Shown piece after piece: positions 41,921 through 50,519 of a stretch of DNA of 64,000 nucleotides (the first letter of the stretch is position 1; each line of letters begins with the position of its first letter). The stretch lies in contig CAKTWP010000006.1 of the NCBI GenBank assembly GCA_934630705.1, positions 62,001 through 126,000 on the forward strand, read 5' to 3'. This DNA is from an uncultured Clostridia bacterium. Lineage in GTDB: Bacteria; Bacillota; Clostridia; Christensenellales; Aristaeellaceae. The position numbers were made by a program, and so were the translations under genes. The notes under the pieces are model-generated. The model did no database searches and was not told the origin of the DNA. It saw nothing but the letters and a program-made list of their open reading frames with translations.

Positions 41921-42316
41921 TCAATGGCAGCAGCCGCCGCAGGAATGGCAATCCCCGCTGCAGGAGGATGCGCCGCCGGGCGAAAGCAGCTTGGATAATT
42001 CGGCGTTCACGGCCTGCATCATGGAAGTGAAATCCTGCCGGGCGGCGCGCATGGCCGCAGCCAGCGGCAGCGCCTGGATTTCCTCCTGCACCGCTTCCAT
42101 CTCCCGGGTCAGCGCGCCCATCTGATCAAAATCCGGGCTTTCCTGCAGGGAAATATCCTCGATCTGCTGATGCAGTTCATTGTAATGGGCCACGGCCGCG
42201 GCGATGGCTTCATCCTGGGAGGCCGCGTCCTCCGCGGCGCGCATGGCGATATATTCAGGAGACCGGGCGATTTCCTGCGCCAGTTCCTGCGCTTTAAGAA
42301 TGACGGCTTGAGTCAT
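41921..42316 (-). CDS. YlbF/YmcA-family protein with a Cys-rich tail
   Basis: The 131-residue protein is a helical Com_YlbF-domain protein (residues 1-110), followed by a short tail CSGDCHSCGGCCH that could bind a metal or iron-sulphur cluster. In B. subtilis YlbF and YmcA form a complex with RicT that carries two [4Fe-4S] clusters and assists RNase Y; RicT is encoded at 963-2123. Whether this single protein replaces both partners cannot be told from this window. It is 6 nt after miaB and 43 nt before mutS. Confidence 0.85.
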   Translation of the reverse strand: MTQAVILKAQELAQEIARSPEYIAMRAAEDAASQDEAIAAAVAHYNELHQQIEDISLQESPDFDQMGALTREMEAVQEEIQALPLAAAMRAARQDFTSMMQAVNAELSKLLSPGGASSCSGDCHSCGGCCH

Positions 42317-42322
42317 AGAGCA

Positions 42323-43738
42323 TTATTCTCCTTTCCAGATTTCGCCGCGCAGGGTGGTCTTGCTGGCGGCGGTGATTTTCACCGGCACGATCTGCCCGAT
42401 CAGCTGGGGATCGCCGGCAAAATTGACGCTGATCAGCCGGGAGCATTTGCCGGTGAGCTGCTGATCGCTGCGCCGGGAGCAGCCTGTCACCAGCACTTCC
42501 TCCCGTTTTCCGATCATGCCGGCAAAAGCCTTTTGCGTCATTTCATCCTGCAGGGCGATCAGCCGCTCAATGCGCTCCGTGGCCAGGGCGGGATCAATGC
42601 GGCCAGGCATTTCCGCGGCACGGGTGCCCACCCGGGGGGAGTAAATGAAGGTAAAGGCGCTGTCATAGCCCACCTGACGCACCAGATCCATGGTATCTTC
42701 AAAATCCTGATCCGTTTCCCCGGGGAAAGCCACGATGATGTCCGTGGTCAGGCCCACGTCCGGGGCGATGCGGCGGATTTTCTCCACCTTCTCCAAATAG
42801 GCTTCCCGGGTATAGCGGCGGTTCATGGCTTCCAAAATCCGGTTGCTGCCAGACTGCACCGGCAGATGCAGATGGCGGCACAGAGCCTTGTTTTCCGCCA
42901 TTTCCGCAATCAAAGCATCGGAAAGATCCTTGGGATGGGAGGTCATAAAGCGAATGCGGGGGATGCCGGTCTGCGCCACCTTGCGCAGAAGCGCCGGGAA
43001 GGAAACGCCGCCGGGCACGTCATTGCCATAGGAGTTTACGTTTTGCCCCAGCAGCATGATTTCCTTCACACCCTGCTTTTGCAGCGCGTCCACTTCCCGC
43101 AGAATATCATCCGCGGTGCGGCTCCGCTCCCGGCCCCGCACGTAGGGCACGATGCAATAGGAGCAGAAATTGTTGCAGCCGTACATGATGGTCACATACG
43201 CCTGGAAATCCGATTCCCGGCGGATGGGCAGGCCCTCGATGAGGGTGGATTGCTCATCCGGCACGGCCACCACCCGGCGCTTTGTTTCCACCGCCCGGAG
43301 CAAAAGCTCGGGCAGGCGATGGATATTGCCGGTACCGAAGGCCACGTCGATAAACGGATACTGGCGCAGAATCTTTTCGGCCATGCCCGGCTCCTGCACC
43401 ATGCAGCCGCAAACGCCGATCATCAGCTCCGGCCGCTCTTTTTTCACTTCCTTGAGCCAGGTGACGTTGCCCAGCGCCTTGCGCTCGGCGTTATCGCGGA
43501 TGCAGCAGGTGTTATGGAGCACAAAGTCCGCCTCCTCCTTGCAGGGGGCGGCGGTCAGGCCCATTTCTTCCAGCATGCCGGCCAGCTTTTCGGAATCATG
43601 AGCGTTCATCTGGCAGCCATAGGTGACGATAAAATAGGTTTTCGGCCGATCCGGCAGCGCGGCAAATTCCCGGGCAAACTGCGCCTGGGCCGCCATTTCT
43701 GCCGGGGAAATGCGAACGGTTTCTTCCTTCAGGGGCAT
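42323..43738 (-). CDS. miaB: tRNA-2-methylthio-N6-dimethylallyladenosine synthase
   Basis: The 471-residue radical-SAM enzyme adds the methylthio group to i6A37. The N-terminal UPF0004 domain has its three cluster Cys (YGCQMNAHDSEK, NTCCIRDNA, GVCGCMVQEP). The radical-SAM motif is MYGCNNFCSYCIVPYVRG. The C-terminal TRAM domain starts near residue 400. ATG at 43738 has GGAGGAGG upstream and was chosen over 43783. It overlaps rng by 10 nt. Confidence 0.95.
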   Translation of the reverse strand: MPLKEETVRISPAEMAAQAQFAREFAALPDRPKTYFIVTYGCQMNAHDSEKLAGMLEEMGLTAAPCKEEADFVLHNTCCIRDNAERKALGNVTWLKEVKKERPELMIGVCGCMVQEPGMAEKILRQYPFIDVAFGTGNIHRLPELLLRAVETKRRVVAVPDEQSTLIEGLPIRRESDFQAYVTIMYGCNNFCSYCIVPYVRGRERSRTADDILREVDALQKQGVKEIMLLGQNVNSYGNDVPGGVSFPALLRKVAQTGIPRIRFMTSHPKDLSDALIAEMAENKALCRHLHLPVQSGSNRILEAMNRRYTREAYLEKVEKIRRIAPDVGLTTDIIVAFPGETDQDFEDTMDLVRQVGYDSAFTFIYSPRVGTRAAEMPGRIDPALATERIERLIALQDEMTQKAFAGMIGKREEVLVTGCSRRSDQQLTGKCSRLISVNFAGDPQLIGQIVPVKITAASKTTLRGEIWKGE

Positions 43739-44886
43739 GGGAGTTCCTCCTCCTTCAGGCCCGTGCCGTGGCAATAGGGGCACAGCGGCGTGGGCACCGG
43801 GTTGGTTTCTTCAGTCTTTTTCCGGGTCAATTCCATCAGCCCCAGGCTGGTGAACCCGTGGATTACGGCCTTCACCGGATCGCTTCGCAGCGCTTCTTCC
43901 AGTGCCTGTGTTACGGCTTCCCGGCTTTCCGGGGCCTGCATATCCACAAAGTCGATCAGAATGATGCCGCCGATTCCCCGCAGCCGAAGCAGCCGGGCGA
44001 TCTCCCGGGCGGCTTCCTGATTGAGCTTGAGGAAGGTGGCTTCCGTGCCGGCCTTGCCGCCGGTAAACTTGCCGCTGTTCACATCGATCACCGTCAGCGC
44101 TTCCGTCCGGTCGATCACCAGAAATCCGCCGCAATCCAGCCAGACCTTCCGTTTTAAGGATTTATCCAGCCTTCCCTGCACGGCGTAAATGGCAAAGGGA
44201 TTTTCGCACAGCCGCACCGGCACGGATACCCCCGGCAGCGCCTCAGGGACATTGCACAAAATTTCGGATACGCCGCCGGGCTCATCCCGCAGCAGCCGCA
44301 TAAGCAGGCTTTCCCGGCCCGCGATCATGCAGGGGGCCTGCGCCTGAGCGGCCTTTTGCGCGATGCCCTGCCACTTTGCCAGCAGCGACTGCACCTCGGC
44401 GGCAATGTCCGCCTCTGCCGCATCCGCGCTTTCCAGCCGCATCACCAGCCCCATCCCGGATGGCGAAAGGCGATCGGCCAGGGCGTACAGCCGCCTGCGG
44501 GTTTCCGCATCGGTAATCTTCTTGGATACGGCGGCCCGGAGGGAGGCGGGGGTCAGAATCACGGTGTGCCCCGCCAGAGAAAGATCCGCTGTCAGATACG
44601 CGGCCTTTTCCCCGATGGGCGGCTTTTTCACCTGCAGCAGCAGCCGGTCTCCGGATTTGGGCTTTTCCCGGCATTCGGAGAAGGGCAGGAAGCCAATCTG
44701 CTTTTTATCCAGCTTCACAAACGCCGCTTCCATCCCCCGCACGATCCGATCCACCACGCACAGGTAAATCTGCTCGGGCTCAATTCCCGCCTGCTTTTCC
44801 CGGGAAAAGGAAAGCAGCCGGTTTTCATCCATCAGGGCCAGCGCCGTTTTGCCATCATGGATTTCGATCAGAATCCGTTTGCTCAT
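43729..44886 (-). CDS. rng: ribonuclease G/E
   Basis: The 385-residue protein is an RNase G-type endoribonuclease. An S1-like RNA-binding domain (GMEAAFVKLDKKQIGFLP) comes first, followed by the catalytic core with VIDVNSGKFTGG (catalytic Asp), IILIDFVDM (second Asp) and the zinc-link CPYCHGTG at the C-terminus. It lacks the long RNase E scaffold tail. Many Clostridia have rng followed by rplU-rpmA; here miaB follows instead. It overlaps the DUF2344 gene by 4 nt. Confidence 0.93.
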   Translation of the reverse strand: MSKRILIEIHDGKTALALMDENRLLSFSREKQAGIEPEQIYLCVVDRIVRGMEAAFVKLDKKQIGFLPFSECREKPKSGDRLLLQVKKPPIGEKAAYLTADLSLAGHTVILTPASLRAAVSKKITDAETRRRLYALADRLSPSGMGLVMRLESADAAEADIAAEVQSLLAKWQGIAQKAAQAQAPCMIAGRESLLMRLLRDEPGGVSEILCNVPEALPGVSVPVRLCENPFAIYAVQGRLDKSLKRKVWLDCGGFLVIDRTEALTVIDVNSGKFTGGKAGTEATFLKLNQEAAREIARLLRLRGIGGIILIDFVDMQAPESREAVTQALEEALRSDPVKAVIHGFTSLGLMELTRKKTEETNPVPTPLCPYCHGTGLKEEELPCP

Positions 44887-45545
44887 AGGCTTTCCAGCGG
44901 GCAGAGCACCTCGCCCGCAAGCCCCAGCAGCTGGGTGCGGGTGATCAGCATTCGGGGCCGGTTGACGCCGGCAAATGTGAACAGCGAATCCAGCAGCAAA
45001 TCAGGCTTGCACGTGGCCTTTTCAGACAGCGCAAGGGTCATATACAGCGTGTCGCCCGACAGGGACAGGGTGTAAATCATGGGCCGGATATCGCAGGGCT
45101 TCAGGCCCGTTTTGGTTTTGCGAACGGCGGGGATTTCCGCCTGCGCAAGGAAGCCGTGAACCGCTTCCGCCAGCCCGGCAGGCACCGTTTCCAGCTTCGC
45201 TGCATAGGATGCGGCGGCCAGCAGCGCCATGGGCGCGGCATGGCGGTCGTCTACCGGCACGCAGCTCACCAGCGGCAGGTCAGGCGGCAGCGCAGCGGAA
45301 AGCCGGGCCATGAATTCCTCCGGGGCCACGTCTCTTTCCAGCGGCACTTCCATCACTTCCCGCTTTCCCGCCATGCCCAGAGACAGCGGCGCGGCGAAAG
45401 ACAGCAGAATATGCGGATTAAACCCCTGGGAATAGCGCAGGGGCAGATCACTGCGGCGCAGCGCCCGCTGCATGGCGCGCATCAGATCCAGATGACCGAT
45501 CATCCGCAGCCGGGGCGTTTTTTCAAAGACCACGATCATTTTCAT
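44883..45545 (-). CDS. TIGR03936/DUF2344 radical-SAM-associated protein
   Basis: The 220-residue protein starts with VVFEKTPRLRMIGHLDLMRA and has the RRSDLPLRYSQGFNPHILLSF motif of the family, which is always encoded beside, or fused to, TIGR03960-type radical-SAM proteins. The function of the pair is unknown; its constant linkage with rng suggests an RNA-related role. It begins 18 nt after the radical-SAM gene. Confidence 0.9.
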   Translation of the reverse strand: MKMIVVFEKTPRLRMIGHLDLMRAMQRALRRSDLPLRYSQGFNPHILLSFAAPLSLGMAGKREVMEVPLERDVAPEEFMARLSAALPPDLPLVSCVPVDDRHAAPMALLAAASYAAKLETVPAGLAEAVHGFLAQAEIPAVRKTKTGLKPCDIRPMIYTLSLSGDTLYMTLALSEKATCKPDLLLDSLFTFAGVNRPRMLITRTQLLGLAGEVLCPLESL

Positions 45546-45563
45546 AGCGTTCGCCCCTCCTGC

Positions 45564-47468
45564 TCAGTCATGCAGCGCCGCGTGGCGCGCTTCGGGATCC
45601 TGTCCCTTCAGCGGCGGATGCTCCACAAATTCGCATACGCCCCACTTGTGCAGCCCGCAGCCATTGCAGCCGTAGCGGCAGTCGTGGGTGATGACGCCAG
45701 CCTTGGCCTTTTCGTTTTCCCGCTTCAGGTATTCCTGGCTCACGCCCGCATCGATAAACTGCCAGGGCAGCAGCTCCTCATAAGGCCGCTCCCGGTAGGC
45801 GTAGAAAGCGGGATCCAGATGGCAATCCCGGAAGGCCTCCAGCCAGGCGTCATATTTGAAATGCTCGCTCCAGCCATCCAGCCGGCAGCCCCGCTTCCAG
45901 GCGTGATAGATCACATCGCCCACCCGCCGGTCGCCCCGGGCGATTACCGCTTCCAGCATGGACAGATTGCTTTCATGCCAGTTGAAGGTGACGAATTTCT
46001 GCTTGAGATATTGCCGCAGCGCCGCCTGCTTTTCATGGACGGTTTCGATCGTATCCTGAGCAGCCCATTGGAAGGGCGTGAAGGGCTTGGGCACGAACAC
46101 CGAGGCCGAGCAGGTCACCTTCAGTCCCCGGGCCCGCTTTTCCTTGGGCAGGCTGTAATACGCGCCTACCACCTTCTGGGCCAGATGACCGATGCCCTGC
46201 AGATCCTCATCGGTTTCCGTGGGCAGGCCCATCATAAAATACAGCTTCACGCTGCTCCAGCCGCATTCAAACGCATCCGTCACCGAGCGGATCAGATCGC
46301 CCTCGGTCACGCCCTTGTTAATCACGTCCCGCAGCCGCTGGGTGCCCGCTTCGGGAGCCAGCGTCAGGCCGGATTTCTTCACCTGCTGGGTTTCCTCCAG
46401 GGATTGCTTGACGATGTTGTCAATGCGCATGGAGGGCAGCGAAACGCCCACCCGCTTGTCCCGGAACCGATCCATCAGCGCGGAGATCAGCTGAGGCAGG
46501 CAGGTGTAATCCCCGGAGGACAGGCTGGACAGGCTGATTTCCTCATAGCCCGTGGCCTTTTCCAGCGAATCGGCCAGCTGCAAAAGCCGCTCCATGCTCC
46601 GCTCCCGCACCGGGCGATAGAGCATCCCCGCCTGGCAGAAACGGCAGCCCCTTGTGCAGCCCCGCATGATTTCCAGCACGATCCGGTCATGGATAATCTC
46701 GGTATAGGGCACGGGAATTTTATCCGGATAAATGGCGGCGCTCAGGTCCTTCACCACCCGCTTCTTCACCACCGCAGGAGCGGCGGGATCAATGGGCTTG
46801 AAAGAGGCCAGCGTGCCGTCGTCGTGATAAGCAGCTTCATACAGGGCGGGCACATACATGCCCTCGATCCCCGCCAGCCGCCGCAGAATTTCCTGCTTGC
46901 TCTGGCCCTTTTCCCGGGCGTCGATCACCACGTCGATGAGCTCATGCATGATTTCCTCGCCGTCGCCAATCATGAACGCGTCGAAGAAGGGGGCCAGCGG
47001 CTCGGGATTAAAGGCGCAGGGGCCGCCTGCCACCACCAGCGGATAGGTGTCGCTCCGATCCTTGGCCAGCACCGGGATGCGCCCCAGATCCAGCATTTCC
47101 AGAATGTTGGTGAAGCTCATTTCGTATTGCAGGGTAAAGCCTACCAGCTCAAACTGATCCAGCGGTGTGCGGCTTTCCAGAGAAAACAGGGGCAGATCCA
47201 CCTGCCGCATGGCGTCGGCCATGTCCGCCGCGGGCATGCATACCCGCTCGCACACCGCATCCTGCCGCTCGTTTATCAGATGATAGAGAATTTTCATGCC
47301 CAGATGGGACATGGCGATTTCATAGGTATCCGGGAAGCAGAACGCGAAGTGACACTTCACGCTGTCCCAGGGCTTGTTCGTGGCGTTCATCTCGCCGCCA
47401 ATGTATCGCGCCGGGCGCTCCACGGTCTCCAGAAGCTGCTCCAGCCGCGCCGAATCTGCTGCATTCAA
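45564..47468 (-). CDS. TIGR03960-family B12-binding radical-SAM protein
   Basis: The 634-residue protein has the VERPARYIGGEMNATNKPW N-terminus, a cobalamin-binding-like region (FAFCFPDTYEIAMSHLGMKI, VAGGPCAFNPEPLAPFFDAF) and the radical-SAM cluster CTRGCRFCQAG. Near the C-terminus CRYGCNGC may hold another cluster. The start is taken as TTG at 47468 because GGGAGG precedes it, the family begins there and the promoter puts transcription start near 47503, which excludes the ATG at 47519. It is the first gene of a nine-gene operon; the substrate is unknown. Confidence 0.9.
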   Translation of the reverse strand: MNAADSARLEQLLETVERPARYIGGEMNATNKPWDSVKCHFAFCFPDTYEIAMSHLGMKILYHLINERQDAVCERVCMPAADMADAMRQVDLPLFSLESRTPLDQFELVGFTLQYEMSFTNILEMLDLGRIPVLAKDRSDTYPLVVAGGPCAFNPEPLAPFFDAFMIGDGEEIMHELIDVVIDAREKGQSKQEILRRLAGIEGMYVPALYEAAYHDDGTLASFKPIDPAAPAVVKKRVVKDLSAAIYPDKIPVPYTEIIHDRIVLEIMRGCTRGCRFCQAGMLYRPVRERSMERLLQLADSLEKATGYEEISLSSLSSGDYTCLPQLISALMDRFRDKRVGVSLPSMRIDNIVKQSLEETQQVKKSGLTLAPEAGTQRLRDVINKGVTEGDLIRSVTDAFECGWSSVKLYFMMGLPTETDEDLQGIGHLAQKVVGAYYSLPKEKRARGLKVTCSASVFVPKPFTPFQWAAQDTIETVHEKQAALRQYLKQKFVTFNWHESNLSMLEAVIARGDRRVGDVIYHAWKRGCRLDGWSEHFKYDAWLEAFRDCHLDPAFYAYRERPYEELLPWQFIDAGVSQEYLKRENEKAKAGVITHDCRYGCNGCGLHKWGVCEFVEHPPLKGQDPEARHAALHD

Positions 47469-47509
47469 AGGAATAGCCCTCCCGTCAAGATCATACAAAA
47501 CCACCCTAT

Positions 47510-47538
47510 ATTTTAGCATGACTTCCCGGGTTTGTCCA
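47510..47538 (-). promoter_or_regulatory. sigma-A promoter of the radical-SAM/rng/miaB/mutSL operon
   Basis: On the minus strand TGGACA (47533-47538), 17 nt, TAAAAT (47510-47515); each hexamer is one mismatch from consensus. The next consensus-like promoter downstream on this strand is that of the T-box operon at 34.9 kb. Confidence 0.75.
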
Positions 47539-47576
47539 TCCCGGACGCGAAAAAAGGGGAAAATGCGGCCATGAAA

Positions 47577-47960
47577 AAACGCATCCGTTTTCAGGATGCG
47601 TCTGCGTATCGACAAAGCTGATGCGTTCCGAAAAAATGAAGAGGCCGCAGCCCCTTCATCCCAGCGTGTCAAAAAACGATGTTTTTGACACGCTCCATGC
47701 AGGATGAAGGATTCATCCTGCATGGCAAGGCTGCGGAAATGATTTTTCTGCGCTTTGCTCCGAAAAATCGCCCCGCCCGACCGGCAAAGCCGGTCGATAC
47801 GATGAAAAATGAAGGGCTTGCAGCCCTTCATTGCATCCTGCTTTACATATAGGGACTTTTTCAACAGTCTGAAATGAAGAGGCCGCAGCCCCTTCATCCA
47901 TCTCCAAGAGTTTTATGGTGAACTTTTTTCGACAGGCCGGGCTGCGTCCGTTTTCAGGCG
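47577..47960 (-). repeat. multi-hairpin intergenic repeat island
   Basis: The gap between the radical-SAM gene and the ADP-ribosylglycohydrolase holds at least five perfect or near-perfect palindromes: AGCGTGTCAAAAA with complement (47663-47694), CCATGCAGGATGAA with complement (47696-47726), CGACCGGC with complement (47779-47797), AATGAAGGGC with complement (47807-47831) and ACGCATCC with GGATGCGT near 47580-47601. A direct repeat GAAGAGGCCGCAGCCCCTTC occurs twice (about 47640 and 47878). There is no transposase ORF. It looks like a mosaic of non-autonomous repeats and is unrelated to copies A-C. Confidence 0.7.
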
Positions 47961-48004
47961 GTATCCCCGCCTGTCAGAAAAGCGGCGGATCCCCCTGACT
48001 TGCC

Positions 48005-49489
48005 TTAGCCCATAATCTGTATCGGCACCAGCAGCGGCTCGGGCCGGCCGGGGACGGTCACTTCCAGAATCACCCGGTTTACCGCGTCCACCCGGTCGCC
48101 GGCATGGAGGGTAAAGGCCGTGGCGCAATGCTGCATTTCCCGGGTGTAATAAGGCGTGGGGGCGTAGAGGCTCCGCGCCGCGTCCATCTGCCATCCCTCG
48201 GGAACCAGGAACCGCAGCAGGAAATGCTTCTGCTCAGGCAGGAAATTGCGATCGTTCGGATTGCCGCCGCAGCGCAGGGTAATCCGTCCGGACAGGGCTT
48301 CATTGGGCCGGATCCGGGGCTTTTCGTCAAACTCCACCAGCGCCGTGGCATACAGCCCTTCGATGGTATAGGAATAGGGCTTGCGGCTGGCAAGGGCATC
48401 CACGAAATCCCGGCCATAGAACGCTTCGGGGTTCACGTCGCTCAGCTCCAGCGCGTCGCCCAGCAGGGGCTTGGGGGCGCGGGTGCTCAGCACCGCGGCA
48501 TGGTCCTGCCGCAGCGTCACGGGCAGCAGATTCATGATGCAGTCCGTCAGCTCCCCGATGCTTTCCGGGAATTTGCCGTGGCCATTGGTCAGGCAGATGC
48601 TCTTGATGCCCTCACCGATATAGGCCATCCAATCCCTGGGCAGGCAATCCATGCCGCCCATAATGCCCATCAGAGAGCCCAGGGTGGCGCCGGTGCAGTC
48701 GGTATCATCGCCGCAGTCAATGGCATAGATCAGGGATTGCTTGAAATCGCCTTCCCCATAGAGCAGCCCCAGCGCCACGAACGCCACGTTGCCCGGGGCC
48801 TGGAACCAGCCCAGATCCTCGCTGTCCTTCACGATCCGCGCGCGGCACTCCTTCCAGCCCACGCCCTGAGCGTAGCAATCCATCACCAGCTTCACGCTCC
48901 GGGCCATCCGGCAATTCGCCGGAATCTTGCTCAGCCCGATATTCAGAAGCGTCTTGCGATCCTGCACTGCGAAAGCAGCGCTTTCCATGGCCGCCACAAA
49001 AATGGCCGCGTAGGTGCCCTCGCCAAAGCCGTGATCCACGCTGGCGTCCTCAAAGGCCAGGCGAATGGCCTTTTCCGGCACAGCAGGATACAGGCAGGCC
49101 CAGATCTCCGTGCGAATCCACGCGCCGTTGGAGTTTTTCCACAGCTCGTTGTTGTATTCGCCGCTCATGGGCGGCAGGAGGCCGGCGCGCATGTTGGCCT
49201 TGCATACGCCATATTCGTTCCAGTTGGGGGTGATCCAGCTGAGCCAGTATTCGCCCAGCGCCTTGCTGTTGATGGCATCCGGGCCCAGATCGTTCACCGC
49301 CCGCAGCCAGACCAGCTGCAGATCCAGATCGTCGTTGGGCAGCGGTTCGCCCGCCTGCGAGGCGAAGCCATGAATGTCCTGCATATCTTTGCATCCCTCA
49401 TAAGGGGTGCCCAGGGTGCCGCCGATGTTTTTGCCCATCCAGCAGGCGTAAATGCGATCCCGAAGAAATTCTGAAGTAAACTGCGGCAT
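48005..49489 (-). CDS. ADP-ribosylglycohydrolase-family protein
   Basis: The 494-residue protein starts with the ADPRH fold: residues 1-20 include DRIYACWMGKNIGGTLGTPY, then NDDLDLQLVW for the first metal site and GDDTDCTGATLGSLMG for the second. The family removes ADP-ribose from proteins, nucleotides or small molecules using two Mg ions. About 150 C-terminal residues form an extra beta-rich domain of unknown role. ATG at 49489 follows GGAGGG. It is divergent from an AraC regulator that may control it. Confidence 0.88.
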   Translation of the reverse strand: MPQFTSEFLRDRIYACWMGKNIGGTLGTPYEGCKDMQDIHGFASQAGEPLPNDDLDLQLVWLRAVNDLGPDAINSKALGEYWLSWITPNWNEYGVCKANMRAGLLPPMSGEYNNELWKNSNGAWIRTEIWACLYPAVPEKAIRLAFEDASVDHGFGEGTYAAIFVAAMESAAFAVQDRKTLLNIGLSKIPANCRMARSVKLVMDCYAQGVGWKECRARIVKDSEDLGWFQAPGNVAFVALGLLYGEGDFKQSLIYAIDCGDDTDCTGATLGSLMGIMGGMDCLPRDWMAYIGEGIKSICLTNGHGKFPESIGELTDCIMNLLPVTLRQDHAAVLSTRAPKPLLGDALELSDVNPEAFYGRDFVDALASRKPYSYTIEGLYATALVEFDEKPRIRPNEALSGRITLRCGGNPNDRNFLPEQKHFLLRFLVPEGWQMDAARSLYAPTPYYTREMQHCATAFTLHAGDRVDAVNRVILEVTVPGRPEPLLVPIQIMG

Positions 49490-49504
49490 ATTGCAGCCCT
49501 CCTC

Positions 49505-49533
49505 TTGCATTGATTTGATAAATTCAGTATAAT
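49505..49533 (+). promoter_or_regulatory. sigma-A promoter of the AraC gene
   Basis: TTGCAT (49505-49510), 17-nt spacer, TATAAT (49528-49533), 42 nt before the AraC start and inside the divergent intergenic region. Confidence 0.7.
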
Positions 49534-49574
49534 GCACAGGCGTATATGCGTCTATGTAAAGCAGGTGAAAAACC

Positions 49575-50441
49575 ATGCGGAATCGCTCAATTTCATCGCT
49601 GCCCGCCTTTTTCGCTCCGGCGGTTTCCCGTTCCCTTTCGGATCAGGAGGCCCGGCCCGGGCCCTTGGAGGTGGTGGACATCACGTTCCTGCATTTCCAT
49701 GCCAGCATGGAGCTGGGCGTGTGCGAAAGCGGGCAGGGCGTGTGCATTGTGGAGGGCCGGGAGTATCCCTTCAAGGCCGGGGATACCCAGCTGATTTTCC
49801 CGTTTCAGCGGCATCTGTCCCGCAGCGAAGGGCCCCAAATGAGCCGCTGGTATTGGCTGAACCTGGATCCCATCCGGCTGCTGGGCAAATGGGGCGCGCC
49901 GGAATTGCAGCGCCTGGAAACGCTGATGCGGGAGGAAATGGGTATTTGCGGGATTATCACCCCGGAAGAAAAGCCCTTCCTTGCGGAATTGATCAGGCAT
50001 GTGACCCTTCCCGGCCCGGAAAACCGGCGGCTTGCCTGCCTGTATGCGCTGATTGAGGAGCTGGCCGCTCAGTCCCGGGGACTGCCGATGCTGGCACTGC
50101 GGCCGGAGCGGCGATTTGCGCAGCTGGTTCCGGCAGTGGAGGCCATCGAGACGGGGCTGGCCGCGGGGGAGCCGCCCTCCGTTTCCGCGCTGAGCGCCCT
50201 GTGCGCCCTGAGCCCCGCTTCCTTCCGCCGCTGCTTTCATCAGGCCGTGGGCCAATCACCCGCCCGGTATATTCAGGCCTGCCAGATGAAGCGCGCCCAG
50301 TGGCTGCTGCTGTATTCGGATGCGTCCGTTACCCAGATCGCTCAGGCAGTAGGCTATCAGGATGTGTCTGGGTTCAACCGGCAATTTCTGCAAAGCTTCG
50401 GCATGCCGCCCCGGCAGTACCGGCAATCAGGCGGGGCATGA
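49575..50441 (+). CDS. AraC-family transcriptional regulator
   Basis: The 288-residue protein has an N-terminal cupin-like sensor (VVDITFLHFHASMELGVCES, GREYPFKAGDTQLIFPFQ) and two C-terminal helix-turn-helices (LCALSPASFRRCFHQAVGQSP, then VTQIAQAVGYQDVSGFNRQF). This arrangement is typical of carbohydrate-responsive activators in Clostridia. The divergent ADP-ribosylglycohydrolase is the nearest candidate target. Confidence 0.9.
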   Translation: MRNRSISSLPAFFAPAVSRSLSDQEARPGPLEVVDITFLHFHASMELGVCESGQGVCIVEGREYPFKAGDTQLIFPFQRHLSRSEGPQMSRWYWLNLDPIRLLGKWGAPELQRLETLMREEMGICGIITPEEKPFLAELIRHVTLPGPENRRLACLYALIEELAAQSRGLPMLALRPERRFAQLVPAVEAIETGLAAGEPPSVSALSALCALSPASFRRCFHQAVGQSPARYIQACQMKRAQWLLLYSDASVTQIAQAVGYQDVSGFNRQFLQSFGMPPRQYRQSGGA

Positions 50442-50519
50442 TACGATCAAGGGCAGGAAAGCGCCAAACCTGGGGCGAATAAAACCGAAAAAGAGCGGAC
50501 GGGAAACGGAGGCGCAGGG

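Noticed and set aside
45156..47516. 786-codon plus-strand frame opposite the radical-SAM gene
   Set aside because: It has shadow-frame composition with no motif, and the minus strand encodes a clear radical-SAM protein with promoter and start.
47638..47899. Twice-occurring GAAGAGGCCGCAGCCCCTTC as a CRISPR array
   Set aside because: There are only two copies about 240 nt apart, with other palindromes between them and no regular spacing; it is a dispersed repeat.
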